From positions 1 through 64,000 of the forward strand of contig JAVJQK010000134.1 of NCBI GenBank assembly GCA_040218145.1: a DNA stretch of 64,000 nucleotides. Direction: 5' to 3'. Below the pieces are notes generated by a model. The model made no database searches. It was not told the DNA's origin and saw only the letters and a list, made by a program, of their open reading frames with translations. The DNA comes from Sandaracinaceae bacterium. Lineage in GTDB: Bacteria > Myxococcota_A > Polyangia > Polyangiales > Sandaracinaceae. Of the stretch, positions 8,191 through 17,020 are shown one piece after another (position 1 is the stretch's first letter; every line of letters starts with the position of its first letter). A program made the translations under genes and the position numbers.

Positions 8191-10194
8191 TCAGCCGCCG
8201 ACGATGACGGCCCAGCCGTTCAGCGCGCCGGTGTCGGCGTCGGCGTTGTCGCTCACGCGGAGCGTCCAGGTGCCGTTCGGGTCGCCTTCGAAGGCGCTGC
8301 CCGTCGCGTCGAGGGGGAAGGTCTCGCGGAGGTCGTCCGCGCTGCTGCCGCCGCGGTCGTGGAGCACGAAGGTCTGGCCGTTCGGGGCCGTCGCCTCGAC
8401 CACGAGGTCGCCGCGCCAGCTGTGGGTGATGTCGACCTCGATGGACACGAGGCCCTCGCCCGCGCCGTCGACGGTCACGGTGCTGCTCACGCCCTCGGGG
8501 GAGTTGTCGGGGATGGCGCCGCCGGTGCCTTCGAAGCGACCCGCGCCACCGCTGGGCGGCGGCTCGACCGGGGTGCCGTCCTCGGTGCCGATGCGCAGGG
8601 TCCAGCCCTCGAGGGTGCCGACGTCGCGGCCCGCGTGGTCGCTGACCCTGAGCGTCCAGGTGCCTTCTGCCGCGAGGCCGTCGAAGCCGGTCACGTCGAA
8701 GGTCTCGCGGATGTCGTCGGCGCTGCCGCCCTCGCGGTTGTGCACCGTGCGCTCGACGCCGCCGTGGCTGAGCACCACCTGGAGGTCGCCGACGTAGGTG
8801 TGGGTGATGTCGAGCTCCACGCTGACCGTCGTGACCACTCCGTCGCCCTCGATGGTGGCGCGGCTCTCGATGCCGCTCGGGTCGTTGTCCGGGATGGCGA
8901 TGCCGCCCTCGCCGGTCGCGAGGAGCTCGCCGCCGGTCGGGGTGGGACGCTCCGGCTCACGCGACTTGGCGATGAGCATGCGGACCTGGGCGATGTCGAG
9001 GTGCGGGACCGAGCTGCGGGAGAGGCGGCGCGGGTTCCAGAGGAAGTCGGGGTGCTGGGTGCGGCTCTGGCCGACCCACTCGCCGCCGATGACCTTGCCC
9101 TCCGCGTCGACCTCGAGGATGTAGTGGAGCCGGTCGGTGCGGGTGTAGCGCGCGGCGTCGTTCGGCGTGGTCGTCGCGTGCGACTCGGTGATCCAGTCGA
9201 GGTTCATGCGGACCTCGAAGAGCTGCACCGCGTCCGCGTTGTACTCGTAGGTGTCACCGGTGCGCCCGAGGAGCTCGTTTGCCTTCGCGACGTCGATCTC
9301 GGTCTGCTGCGTGATCTCGTAGCCGACGACCGGCTGGTTCCAGACCTCGTAGTCGTAGGTGCGGTCGATGGCGAAGCCGCGGTTCTGGAGGCCGAGGTAG
9401 TTGGTGACGATGACGTGCATCGCGCCCGGGTTGCTGTCGCGGCACTCGACGTCGACCGCGCGGCCGTGCTCGTCGCGCTCGACCGTGGTGTCGCCGCTGC
9501 CCACGTTGCAGCGCCCGCCGATCATGTCGGCCGGAGCGCGGTTGTAGGCGGCGATGATGAGCGCCTCCATGTCGGCGACCTCGAAGCGGACGCCGTTGTG
9601 CTCGACCGCGCGGAGCGGGCGCTCCTCGAGGATCGCGGCGGGGACCCAGGCGTGACAGAGGCCCCACCAGGTCTCGACGTCCCAGTCACCCTCGGGCGCG
9701 CCACCCGCCTCGAGCGCCATGCTGCGGTCGCGGCCGTTGCCCATGCGATCCGAGATGTGCGACGCGAGCGGGCCCTGCTGCTCGTAGTAGGCCGGGTCCC
9801 AGTCCTCGTTCGGCACCGGGTTGCTGCGGTCGAAGGGGCGGAGCTCCGAGAAGCCCGCCGGCGGGGTCCAGCCGTTGAACGCCGCGTCGTACTTCTGCGC
9901 GGGCGACATCTCGCCGGCGAGCCAGCGGACGTTGATCGAGTCCTCGTAGGTCGGCCAGTACGTCGACGGCCACGACTCGTTCTCCGAGACGCCCTCGAGG
10001 GGCAGGTCGGTCGCGTGGTAGTTGAACTCGCCGTCGAAGCGCTCCGGGTCGTTCGCCCGATTCCAGCGGTCCTCCTTGCCGCCGGCCGCGGCGGGGTCGT
10101 CGACCTTGGAGCTGGGGTCCGCGGTGAGGGGGGCGCAGCCGCTGAGCGCGAGGATCGCGCCGAGGGTGGCCGTGAGGATCTGCGTCTTGGTCAT
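8191..10194 (-). CDS. Lipoprotein: transglutaminase-elicitor-like domain plus two P domains
   Basis: Encodes 667 residues. MTKTQILTATLGAILALSGC is a lipoprotein signal with lipobox LSGC. Residues ~40-415 resemble the TGase_elicitor family, known from oomycete GP42. They hold a candidate nucleophile in WWGLCHAWVPA (C180), a His in GAMHVIVTN and an acidic site near DRTYDYEVWNQPVVGYEI, which could make a Cys-His-Asp triad. Two P (proprotein-convertase) domains of ~100 residues follow, each with ITHTYVGDL or ITHSWRGDL, a GGSADDIRETF-type stretch and GTWTLRVSD. Transglutaminases crosslink Gln and Lys side chains. Activity is inferred and family membership is from recall. GGGAG lies 10 nt before the ATG. 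Confidence 0.78.
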   Translation of the reverse strand: MTKTQILTATLGAILALSGCAPLTADPSSKVDDPAAAGGKEDRWNRANDPERFDGEFNYHATDLPLEGVSENESWPSTYWPTYEDSINVRWLAGEMSPAQKYDAAFNGWTPPAGFSELRPFDRSNPVPNEDWDPAYYEQQGPLASHISDRMGNGRDRSMALEAGGAPEGDWDVETWWGLCHAWVPAAILEERPLRAVEHNGVRFEVADMEALIIAAYNRAPADMIGGRCNVGSGDTTVERDEHGRAVDVECRDSNPGAMHVIVTNYLGLQNRGFAIDRTYDYEVWNQPVVGYEITQQTEIDVAKANELLGRTGDTYEYNADAVQLFEVRMNLDWITESHATTTPNDAARYTRTDRLHYILEVDAEGKVIGGEWVGQSRTQHPDFLWNPRRLSRSSVPHLDIAQVRMLIAKSREPERPTPTGGELLATGEGGIAIPDNDPSGIESRATIEGDGVVTTVSVELDITHTYVGDLQVVLSHGGVERTVHNREGGSADDIRETFDVTGFDGLAAEGTWTLRVSDHAGRDVGTLEGWTLRIGTEDGTPVEPPPSGGAGRFEGTGGAIPDNSPEGVSSTVTVDGAGEGLVSIEVDITHSWRGDLVVEATAPNGQTFVLHDRGGSSADDLRETFPLDATGSAFEGDPNGTWTLRVSDNADADTGALNGWAVIVGG

Positions 10195-10354
10195 CTGGGT
10201 GGTTCTCCCGAAAGCGTTGTCACGTCTCTCCGCATCAGGTGTGCCATCCGGCTACGGCCCATGAAGAGGGGGCGGCGGCGCGGGATCGGCCAGTCGGCCG
10301 ACCACCGATCGCCGGAGGGGTGGCCACCGGAAGAGCCACGGCTACGCTGCGCGC

Positions 10355-10918
10355 GTGGCCCCGACCGATCTCGACGAGCGCTATCTCGAGGAGCTCCGCG
10401 CCGAGTTCCCCGGGCTGCGCACCGTCGACAAGGACGAGGACGCCTTCAGCCGCCTGATCGACCGCGCGCTGCGGCTGCTGACCCTCGGCGGCCAGTCCGC
10501 CTACCTCACGCGATATGTCACCACCATGGGACGCACGCTCTACTTCCCGACCGGGTGGCGCGCGCGCTCGCCCGAGAGCCGCTACGTCACGCTCCGCCAC
10601 GAGGCGGTGCACCTGCGGCAGTTTCGACGCTTCGGGCGGGTGGGGACGGCGCTGATCTACCTCCTGCCGATCGCCCCTCTCGGGCTGGCCTGGGGACGCG
10701 CGCGCCTCGAGTGGGAGGCCTATCGCGAGACGCTGCGGGCCACGGCGGAGCTCCACGGGATGGACGCGGCGCGCGATCCCGCCCTCCACGCGCACATCCG
10801 GACGCAGTTCGTGGGACCCGCCTACGGCTGGATGTGGCCGTTTCCGAAGATCGTGCAGGGCTGGATCGATCGCGCCATGGAAGAGATCGCGGTGGAGATC
10901 CGCGGGGCCAACCAGTAG
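10355..10918 (+). CDS. Predicted zinc-metallopeptidase-like protein (HExxH)
   Basis: Encodes 187 residues from a GTG. The motif [15 protein letters not shown] contains HEAVH, a zinc-binding HExxH, followed by a hydrophobic stretch ([18 protein letters not shown]) and EWEAYRET, whose Glu could be the third metal ligand as in gluzincins. No signal peptide is present. The stop is 13 nt before the Hsp70 start, so the three genes here (this one, Hsp70, J-domain) probably form one operon and may act together in protein quality control. That role is inferred; I do not recognise a named family. Confidence 0.65.
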   Translation: MAPTDLDERYLEELRAEFPGLRTVDKDEDAFSRLIDRALRLLTLGGQSAYLTRYVTTMGRTLYFPTGWRARSPESRYVTLRHEAVHLRQFRRFGRVGTALIYLLPIAPLGLAWGRARLEWEAYRETLRATAELHGMDAARDPALHAHIRTQFVGPAYGWMWPFPKIVQGWIDRAMEEIAVEIRGANQ

Positions 10919-10931
10919 AGTCGGAGGCTCC

Positions 10932-13382
10932 GTGGCAGCGGCGTTGGGCATCGATCTGGGCACCACCAACTCCGTGGTCTGCGTGACTGATGGAGCTGGG
11001 GTTCGGGTGCTCCCCGATGGGGACGGCAACCTCCTCATCCCTTCCGTGGTGAGCTTTCACCCGGCGGGGGACGTGCTCGTCGGCCACCCGGCCCGAGAGC
11101 GGCGGCTGCTCGACGCGCGGAACACCGTCTACTCGGTCAAGCGCCTGATCGGCCGCCCGTACCGGAGCCCGGAGGTCACCCGCGCGCAGGAGCGTTTCCC
11201 GTTCGAGCTGCGCGAGGGGCCCACGCAGGGCGTGCTCGTGGCCGCGCGGGGCGAGACCTACACCCTGCCGGAGATCAGCGCGTTCGTGCTGCGGGAGGTC
11301 CGTCGCATCGCGGAGGAGCACCTCGGACAGGGGGTGGCGCGCGCGGTCATCACCGTCCCGGCGAACTTCAACGAGCTGCAGCGGAGCGCGACCAAGGCGG
11401 CGGGGCGGGTGGCCGGCCTCGACGTGCTCCGCATCCTCAACGAGCCCACCGCCGCGGCGCTGGCGTACGGCTACGGCAAGGGCTCGCGCGAGCGCATCGC
11501 GGTCTTCGATCTCGGCGGCGGCACCTTCGACATCACGATCCTCGAGCTGGCGGGCGACGTCTTCGAGGTGCTCAGCACCGCGGGCGACACGTTCCTCGGC
11601 GGCGACGACATCGATCTGCTCGTGGCGGAGAAGATGGCCGACGCGTTCCTCGAGCATCACCGCTTCGATCCGCGCCAGGACCCACAGGCCTTCGAGCGGC
11701 TGCGCGCCGCCTCGGAGTGGGCGAAGTGCCAGCTGTCGACCGAGGAGGAGGTGCAGCTCCGCGTCGAGGAGCTGGCCTACGGGGAGGGCGGCGCGTCGCT
11801 CGACCTGACCTTCGGCTTCAAGCGGAGCGCGCTCGAGCGCCTCGCCCGGCCGCTCATCGGGCGCGCGTTCGACGTGTGCGAGGACGCCATGCGGGTGGCG
11901 GGCATCCGCCCCACGCAGCTCGACAACGTCATCCTGGTCGGCGGCTCGACGCGCATGCCGCTCGTCCGGGCGATGGTCGCCGACTACTTCGGCAAGGAGC
12001 CCCTGGCCACGATCGATCCGGACCTGGTCGTGGCGCACGGCGCGGCGCTGCAGGCCGCGGCGCTCGCGCCGGACCGCCCGTCGGCCGCGCCCAAGGCGCT
12101 CGCCAAGGTCGCGCTGAAGAAGGTCTCGCTCCAGGACCTGAAGGCGAAGAACGCGCGGCGCGAGGAGCTGCGCGAGGAGGCCGCGCAGGCGCGCCCCGCG
12201 CAGCCCGCGTTCCAGCCGCCCCGCCCCGTCGCGCCGCCCCCTCCGGCGGTCCCCATGTGGGACGAGATGGACGAGCTGCCGACGCGCATCGCGTCTGCGC
12301 AGCAGCGCCCGACCTCGGAGCAGGCGTCGGAGGAGCTGTCCGACGAGCGGACGACCGCCGCGAGCGCCCCGGACGGCGACGACGCGCCCACGAGGGTGGG
12401 CGAGCGCCCCATCGCGGACGACGGGACCCATCAGCCGACCGCGCACGCCACGAGCGGCTACGACCAGCGCGCCGCCCGCGCCTCGAAGCCTCCGCCGGCT
12501 CCGACCGCGCGCGGCACCGGCCAGGTCCCGGTGGGCCAGGTCAAGCTGGCCAAGGCGCCCGTGCCCCCCAAGGCGATGCCTCCGCGTGAGGCCCCGCCCC
12601 CCGAGGGCGTCCCGATGGCGCAGGTTCCCTTGCGAAAGGCCGGCCCTCCGGCCGCGCCACCCGCGCCCCCGCCGGCCGCGCCACCCGCGCCTCCGGCCGC
12701 CGCCGCGCCGCCTCCGCCACCGCCGACGCCTCCGGCCGCGCAGCCTCCGCGGCGTCGCGCGCGCAACGCGCCGGGGGGGAGCACCCTCGGGTTCGGCTCC
12801 GGGGGCCTGCCCGTCCCGGACTTCGCCCGCGAAGAGCCGCCGCCGCCGCCGCCGATCGATCCGGTCGCGCCCGCCGCCCCCGCGACGCCTGGCGCCCACG
12901 CGCCCGGGCTCCCGCCCGCGGCCGCGCAGCCGGCTCCGCAGCCGGTCGCGCCGCAGCCCGCCGCGCCGCCGCCGCTCCTGCTCGACGTGACCCCGCACAC
13001 GCTCGGCATCGAGACGGTCGGCGGCTACTGCGAGGGTGTGATCGGCCGGAACGCCGCCATCCCGGTGGAGCAGACGCGTGTCTTCAGCACCGGGTCGGAT
13101 GGGCAGGACTCCGTCTCGGTCCGCATCGTCCAGGGCGAGTCCCGGCGCCTCGACGAGAACCAGCCGCTCGGTCAGGTGGATCTCACCGGCCTGCGGCAGG
13201 CCGCGCGCGGTGAGGTGAAGATCGAGGTCACCTTCTTGATGGACGCGGACGGAACGCTCGGCGTGCGCGCGCTCGACCAGGAGACGGGCCGCCAGCAGAC
13301 CATCCGCATCAACCTGCTCGGCGGCGTCTCCGAGGACGAGATCCATCGCATGCAGGCGCGGCAGCAGCAGCTGATGGGCTGA
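10932..13382 (+). CDS. Hsp70 (DnaK-like) with ~300-residue Pro/Ala-rich interdomain insertion
   Basis: Encodes 816 residues from a GTG with GGAG upstream. Residues 1-379 are a complete Hsp70 nucleotide-binding domain: [52 protein letters not shown] and [10 protein letters not shown]. Residues ~380-681 are low-complexity Pro/Ala-rich sequence with some charged helices ([14 protein letters not shown]). Residues 682-816 resume as the substrate-binding beta domain ([14 protein letters not shown] through TIRINLLGG), and the protein ends at [16 protein letters not shown], just where the helical lid would begin. Known Hsp70s have a linker of ~10 residues here. ATPase activity looks intact; lid-type substrate locking should be lost. 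The J-domain gene follows 2 bp later. Confidence 0.95.
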   Translation: MAAALGIDLGTTNSVVCVTDGAGVRVLPDGDGNLLIPSVVSFHPAGDVLVGHPARERRLLDARNTVYSVKRLIGRPYRSPEVTRAQERFPFELREGPTQGVLVAARGETYTLPEISAFVLREVRRIAEEHLGQGVARAVITVPANFNELQRSATKAAGRVAGLDVLRILNEPTAAALAYGYGKGSRERIAVFDLGGGTFDITILELAGDVFEVLSTAGDTFLGGDDIDLLVAEKMADAFLEHHRFDPRQDPQAFERLRAASEWAKCQLSTEEEVQLRVEELAYGEGGASLDLTFGFKRSALERLARPLIGRAFDVCEDAMRVAGIRPTQLDNVILVGGSTRMPLVRAMVADYFGKEPLATIDPDLVVAHGAALQAAALAPDRPSAAPKALAKVALKKVSLQDLKAKNARREELREEAAQARPAQPAFQPPRPVAPPPPAVPMWDEMDELPTRIASAQQRPTSEQASEELSDERTTAASAPDGDDAPTRVGERPIADDGTHQPTAHATSGYDQRAARASKPPPAPTARGTGQVPVGQVKLAKAPVPPKAMPPREAPPPEGVPMAQVPLRKAGPPAAPPAPPPAAPPAPPAAAAPPPPPPTPPAAQPPRRRARNAPGGSTLGFGSGGLPVPDFAREEPPPPPPIDPVAPAAPATPGAHAPGLPPAAAQPAPQPVAPQPAAPPPLLLDVTPHTLGIETVGGYCEGVIGRNAAIPVEQTRVFSTGSDGQDSVSVRIVQGESRRLDENQPLGQVDLTGLRQAARGEVKIEVTFLMDADGTLGVRALDQETGRQQTIRINLLGGVSEDEIHRMQARQQQLMG

Positions 13383-13384
13383 GC

Positions 13385-13870
13385 GTGGGCGATCGACTCG
13401 ACCAGCTCGACTACTACACGCTCCTGTCCATCGAGCCGGGGGCGAGCGCCGACGCGATCCGCGACGCGTTCCACGTCTTCGCGCGTCGCTACCATCCGGA
13501 CCGCTTCGCGGCGGCGCCCCCCGAGAAGCGCAGCCGCGCGGCCGAGATCTATCGCCGCGGCGCGGAGGGATACCGGGTGTTGCTCGATCCGCAGGCGCGC
13601 ACCGCGTACGACGAGGGGCTGCAGCGCGGCCAGCTCCGCTTCGACAGGGCAGCGCCCAACCGCGACAGCTTCCGGCCGACCTCGACGAACCGCCTCACCG
13701 TGAAGTCGCCCAGGGCGCGCCCCTTCGCGACGAAGGCGTCTCAGGCGATCAAGAAGGGCGACTACCAGACGGCGAAGCTGAACCTCCGCATGGCCCTCCA
13801 GCACGAGCCCGACAACGCCCTGCTCAAGGCACGCCTGGAGGACGTCGAGCAGCGCCTCGCCAAGCCGTGA
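13385..13870 (+). CDS. J-domain co-chaperone with TPR-like tail
   Basis: Encodes 161 residues from a GTG two bases after the Hsp70 stop. Residues ~8-75 form a J domain: YYTLLSIEPGASADAIRDAF, then ARRYHPDRF with the essential HPD at 37-39, and YRVLLDPQARTAYDEG. After a ~35-residue linker, AIKKGDYQTAKLNLRMALQH, then EPDNALLKARLEDVEQRL, is a single TPR-like helical pair. Gly/Phe-rich and zinc-finger regions of classic DnaJ are absent. J domains stimulate Hsp70 ATPase, so it is almost surely the partner of the adjacent Hsp70. Confidence 0.93.
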   Translation: MGDRLDQLDYYTLLSIEPGASADAIRDAFHVFARRYHPDRFAAAPPEKRSRAAEIYRRGAEGYRVLLDPQARTAYDEGLQRGQLRFDRAAPNRDSFRPTSTNRLTVKSPRARPFATKASQAIKKGDYQTAKLNLRMALQHEPDNALLKARLEDVEQRLAKP

Positions 13871-13965
13871 CGCGTGGCTCGGCGGGCTGCGGCGCCATTC
13901 TCCTTCTACGAGTCGGATCTCTGCACTAGCCCCAAATCCAGCGCCTCGTCCCACGATGCGCCTGT

Positions 13966-14109
13966 ATTCGGGACTAGAAGCGCCGCAGGCGCGTCGTTTT
14001 CGGGTGAAGCGAAGGCGGCTTTGCCGCCGCAGCGAGGGGCTTTTGCGAAAAGCCCCTGACTAGAATTGCTAGGCTCGGAGCAAGCGCGAAGCGCTTGATT
14101 CGGGACTAG
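13966..14109. repeat. Cluster of four perfect hairpins bounded by a 12-bp direct repeat
   Basis: This lies in the 414-bp gene-free gap at 13871-14284. ATTCGGGACTAG occurs at 13966-13977 and again at 14098-14109. Between them are four perfect 3-nt-loop hairpins: 13980-13992 (5 bp), 14014-14028 (6 bp), 14036-14056 (9 bp, GGGGCTTTT/AAAAGCCCC) and 14081-14097 (7 bp). The 9-bp one could terminate the Hsp70/J-domain transcript but lacks a following T-run. The set looks like a mobile REP/MITE-type intergenic repeat. The rest of the gap (14110-14284) is GC-rich with nothing else clear; it should hold the hisB promoter. Confidence 0.6.
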
Positions 14110-14284
14110 CAGTGTCCGGCAAAGATGACTGCGCGCGCCTCGCCGGCGGGACGGCGCGCCCAGCGCGCCGAGTCGCTCCTCCGAAATGCTTCAGCACCTC
14201 GTCGTCGGCCCGGCGCGCTGGACACGCCGTCGCGCTCGGCGATGCATCGCGCGCATCTTCGCCGGACCCTGCTAGCATCCGCGC

Positions 14285-14878
14285 ATGAGCCGAAACGCCT
14301 CGCTGGTGCGCGAGACGAAAGAGACGAAGATCGAAGTGTCCCTCGACGTCGACGGGACCGGCGCGCACGACGTCCAGACCCCGATCGGGTTCCTCACCCA
14401 CATGGTGGAGCAGCTCGCCCGCCATGGCGCGCTGGACCTGCGGGTCCGCGCCGAGGGTGACACTCACATCGACGGGCACCACGTCACCGAGGATCTGGCC
14501 ATCACGCTCGGCAAGGCGCTCGCCGACGCCCTGGGCGAGAAGCTCGGCATCCGGCGCTACGGCTCGGCCACGCTGCCCATGGACGAGGCGCGGGTCACCG
14601 TGGCCCTCGATCTCTCGGGCCGCACGTTCTTCGTGTGGGACTGCGAGATGCCCAAGGCGAAGGTGGGCGAGTTCGACACCGAGCTGGCCGAGGTCTTCTT
14701 CGAGGGCTTCGCGCGCGGCGCCCAGATGAACCTGCACGTCGTCAAGCACGCGGGTGACAACCTCCATCACATCATCGAGGTCACCTTCAAGGCCTTCGCC
14801 CGCGCGCTGCGTGACGCGACCGAGCACGACCCGCGGTCCGCCGGGGTGCCGTCGACCAAGGGCACGTTGACCGAATGA
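14285..14878 (+). CDS. hisB: Imidazoleglycerol-phosphate dehydratase
   Basis: Encodes 197 residues, the usual length of a monofunctional HisB. It dehydrates imidazole-glycerol phosphate to imidazole-acetol phosphate in histidine synthesis. Metal-binding motifs are clear: GFLTHMVEQLARHG, DTHIDGHHVTEDLAITLG, and FDTELAEVFFEGFA with LHHIIEVTFKAFARAL. There is no phosphatase domain fusion. It is the first gene of a tightly overlapping hisB-hisH-hisA-hisF run; hisG, hisD, hisC and hisIE are not in the window. Its stop overlaps the hisH ATG by 4 nt. Confidence 0.97.
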   Translation: MSRNASLVRETKETKIEVSLDVDGTGAHDVQTPIGFLTHMVEQLARHGALDLRVRAEGDTHIDGHHVTEDLAITLGKALADALGEKLGIRRYGSATLPMDEARVTVALDLSGRTFFVWDCEMPKAKVGEFDTELAEVFFEGFARGAQMNLHVVKHAGDNLHHIIEVTFKAFARALRDATEHDPRSAGVPSTKGTLTE

Positions 14879-15495
14879 AGCGCGTCGTCCTGGTCGACAC
14901 GTCGATGGGCAACCTCCGGAGCGTCGCGCGCGCCCTCGATCGCGCCGGGGCCGAGATCACGCTCAGCGCCGACCCCGAGGCCGTGAGGGGCGCCGACCGC
15001 GTCGTCGTACCGGGGCAAGGACACTTCCGTGACTGCGCCAAGGCGCTCGCCGGCGGGCTCGGCGAGGCGCTCCGCGCGCACGTCGACGCCGGGCGGCCGT
15101 ATCTCGGGATCTGTCTCGGCATGCAGATCCTCTTCGAGCGCAGCGAGGAGGCGGAGGACGTGGCCGGCCTCGGCCTGTTCCCCGGGGCCGTGCGCCGCTT
15201 CGCGGACGACCTCGTCGATACGGATGGGCGCGCGCTGAAGGTGCCGCACATGGGGTGGAACGTCGTGCGCGGCGCGCACCCGCTCCTGGACCCCGAGGCG
15301 TGGCTCTACTTCGTGCACTCGTACCACTGCGTGCCCGCCGACCCGTCGCTGACCGTGGGGACCGCCGAGTACGGCGCGCCGTTCTGTGCGGCGATCGCGA
15401 AGGACAACGTGTTCGCGTGCCAGTTTCACCCCGAGAAGAGCCAGCGCGCGGGAGCGCGGGTGCTCGAACGATTCCTGGAGGACGCGTGGAGCTGA
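14875..15495 (+). CDS. hisH: Imidazole glycerol phosphate synthase, glutamine amidotransferase subunit
   Basis: Encodes 206 residues. HisH hydrolyses glutamine and channels ammonia to HisF. The class I amidotransferase triad is present: nucleophile Cys80 in YLGICLGMQ, and His185/Glu187 in QFHPEKSQ. The oxyanion strand is VPGQGHF. It overlaps hisB by 4 nt and hisA by 10 nt. The subunits HisH and HisF are encoded in one operon here with hisA between them. Confidence 0.97.
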   Translation: MKRVVLVDTSMGNLRSVARALDRAGAEITLSADPEAVRGADRVVVPGQGHFRDCAKALAGGLGEALRAHVDAGRPYLGICLGMQILFERSEEAEDVAGLGLFPGAVRRFADDLVDTDGRALKVPHMGWNVVRGAHPLLDPEAWLYFVHSYHCVPADPSLTVGTAEYGAPFCAAIAKDNVFACQFHPEKSQRAGARVLERFLEDAWS

Positions 15496-16208
15496 TCCCT
15501 GCCATCGATCTGCTCGGCGGCGCCGTGGTGCGGCTCCACAAGGGCGACTACGACGCGGCGAAGGTGTACTCGGACGATCCCGTGGCGCAGGCGCGGGCGT
15601 TCGCGGCCGCGGGCGCGTCGCGCATCCACGTCGTCGATCTGGACGGCGCGCGGAGCGGCGAGCCGGCCCACCTCGAGGTGATCCAGTCCATCCTCGGCGC
15701 GGTGTCGGTCCGCGTGCAGGTGGGCGGCGGCATCCGGACGCGCGAGAGCGCCGAGCGCTGGCTCGAGGCGGGGGCCGAGCGCGTCGTGCTCGGCACCGTG
15801 GCCGTGAAGGATCCCGCGCTGACCGAGGCGCTCTGCAAGGCGCACCCCGGCGGCGTCGTCGTGGCCATCGACGCGCGCGGAGACGAGGTCGCGGTGGAGG
15901 GCTGGCGCGAGGGCACCGATCGGACGGTGCGGGAGCTGGCCGAGCAGGTGGACGCGTGGGGCGCGGCCGCCATCCTCTACACCGACATCGAGCGCGACGG
16001 CACGGGGCACGGACCCGCCGTGGAGCGCACGGCGGCGTTGCAAGAAGGCCTGCGCGCGACCGTGATCGCGTCCGGGGGCATCGGCGGGCTGCTGCACCTG
16101 ACGCAGCTCTACGAGGCCGGCGTGCAGGCGGCCGTGTGCGGGCGCGCGCTCTACGAGGAGCGGTTCACGCTCGAGGCCGCGATCGCCGCGTGCGGAGGCA
16201 TCGCCTGA
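15486..16208 (+). CDS. hisA: Phosphoribosylformimino-5-aminoimidazole carboxamide ribotide isomerase
   Basis: Encodes 240 residues from a GTG at 15486, which overlaps the hisH stop and begins the conserved [20 protein letters not shown]. HisA performs the Amadori isomerisation of ProFAR to PRFAR, the substrate of HisF/HisH. It is a (beta/alpha)8 barrel with the catalytic Asp of AIDLL and the second Asp in [11 protein letters not shown]. Phosphate loops VGGGIRT and ASGGIGG are visible. The start is set by homology; longer starts upstream would run inside hisH. Confidence 0.96.
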   Translation: MELIPAIDLLGGAVVRLHKGDYDAAKVYSDDPVAQARAFAAAGASRIHVVDLDGARSGEPAHLEVIQSILGAVSVRVQVGGGIRTRESAERWLEAGAERVVLGTVAVKDPALTEALCKAHPGGVVVAIDARGDEVAVEGWREGTDRTVRELAEQVDAWGAAAILYTDIERDGTGHGPAVERTAALQEGLRATVIASGGIGGLLHLTQLYEAGVQAAVCGRALYEERFTLEAAIAACGGIA

Positions 16209-17020
16209 TGCTCGCGCGCCGCATCGTCCCGTGCCTCGACGTCAAGGCGGGCAGGGTGGTCAAGGGGGTCCAGTTCGTCGGGCTGCGCGACGCGGGAGAT
16301 CCGGTGGAGTGCGCCATCCGCTACGACCGCGAGGGCGCCGACGAGATCACCTTCCTCGACATCACCGCGTCGAGCGACGAGCGGCCGATCATCCTCGACG
16401 TGGTCGAGCGCACCGCGGCCGAGATCGCCGTGCCGCTCACCGTCGGGGGCGGCGTGCGGGAGCGCCGCGACGTCCGCGACCTGCTCCACGCCGGGGCGGA
16501 CAAGGTCTCGATGAACACCGCCGCCGTGCGCGACCCCAGCTTCGTGGCGCGCATGGCCGACGGGTACGGCTCGCAGGCCATCGTGGTCGCGATCGACGCG
16601 CGGCGTCGCGAGGGCGGCGGCTTCGAGGTGCACACCCACGGCGGCCGGCGCGGCACGGGGCTCGACGCCGTCGAGTGGGCACGCAAGGTGGCGGAGCTGG
16701 GCGCGGGCGAGATCCTCCTGACCAGCATGGACCGCGACGGGACGCGCGACGGCTACGACCTGGCGCTGACCCGCGCGGTGGCGGACGCGGTCTCGGTCCC
16801 CGTCATCGCGTCGGGCGGGGTCGGCGGCCCGGAGCACGTGCGCGCGGGGCTGGTGGAGGGTGGCGCCGACGCCGCGCTCGCCGCCTCCATCTTTCACGAT
16901 GGAGAGTTCACGATCGGGCAGGTGAAGGGGTACCTTGCGGCGCGGGGCGTCCCCGTGCGCCCCGTCGACGGCGAGCCCCTCGCCAGAGAGCCGGTCGAGG
17001 ACGAGAAGGACGACGATTGA
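16208..17020 (+). CDS. hisF: Imidazole glycerol phosphate synthase, cyclase subunit
   Basis: Encodes 270 residues. HisF closes the imidazole ring, releasing AICAR to purine synthesis. The barrel starts [20 protein letters not shown] with the catalytic Asp of CLDV, and the second Asp is in LTSMDRDGT. Phosphate-binding loops are VGGGVRE and IASGGVGG. The ATG overlaps the hisA stop by one base (TGATG). The C-terminus has a ~20-residue acidic extension ([15 protein letters not shown]) beyond the normal end. Its stop overlaps a TTG start of the next gene. Confidence 0.97.
   Translation: MLARRIVPCLDVKAGRVVKGVQFVGLRDAGDPVECAIRYDREGADEITFLDITASSDERPIILDVVERTAAEIAVPLTVGGGVRERRDVRDLLHAGADKVSMNTAAVRDPSFVARMADGYGSQAIVVAIDARRREGGGFEVHTHGGRRGTGLDAVEWARKVAELGAGEILLTSMDRDGTRDGYDLALTRAVADAVSVPVIASGGVGGPEHVRAGLVEGGADAALAASIFHDGEFTIGQVKGYLAARGVPVRPVDGEPLAREPVEDEKDDD

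Noticed and set aside
13924-14283. tRNA or small RNA gene in the hairpin-rich gap
   Set aside because: No cloverleaf, anticodon arm or conserved T-loop can be drawn; the stems are simple short hairpins.
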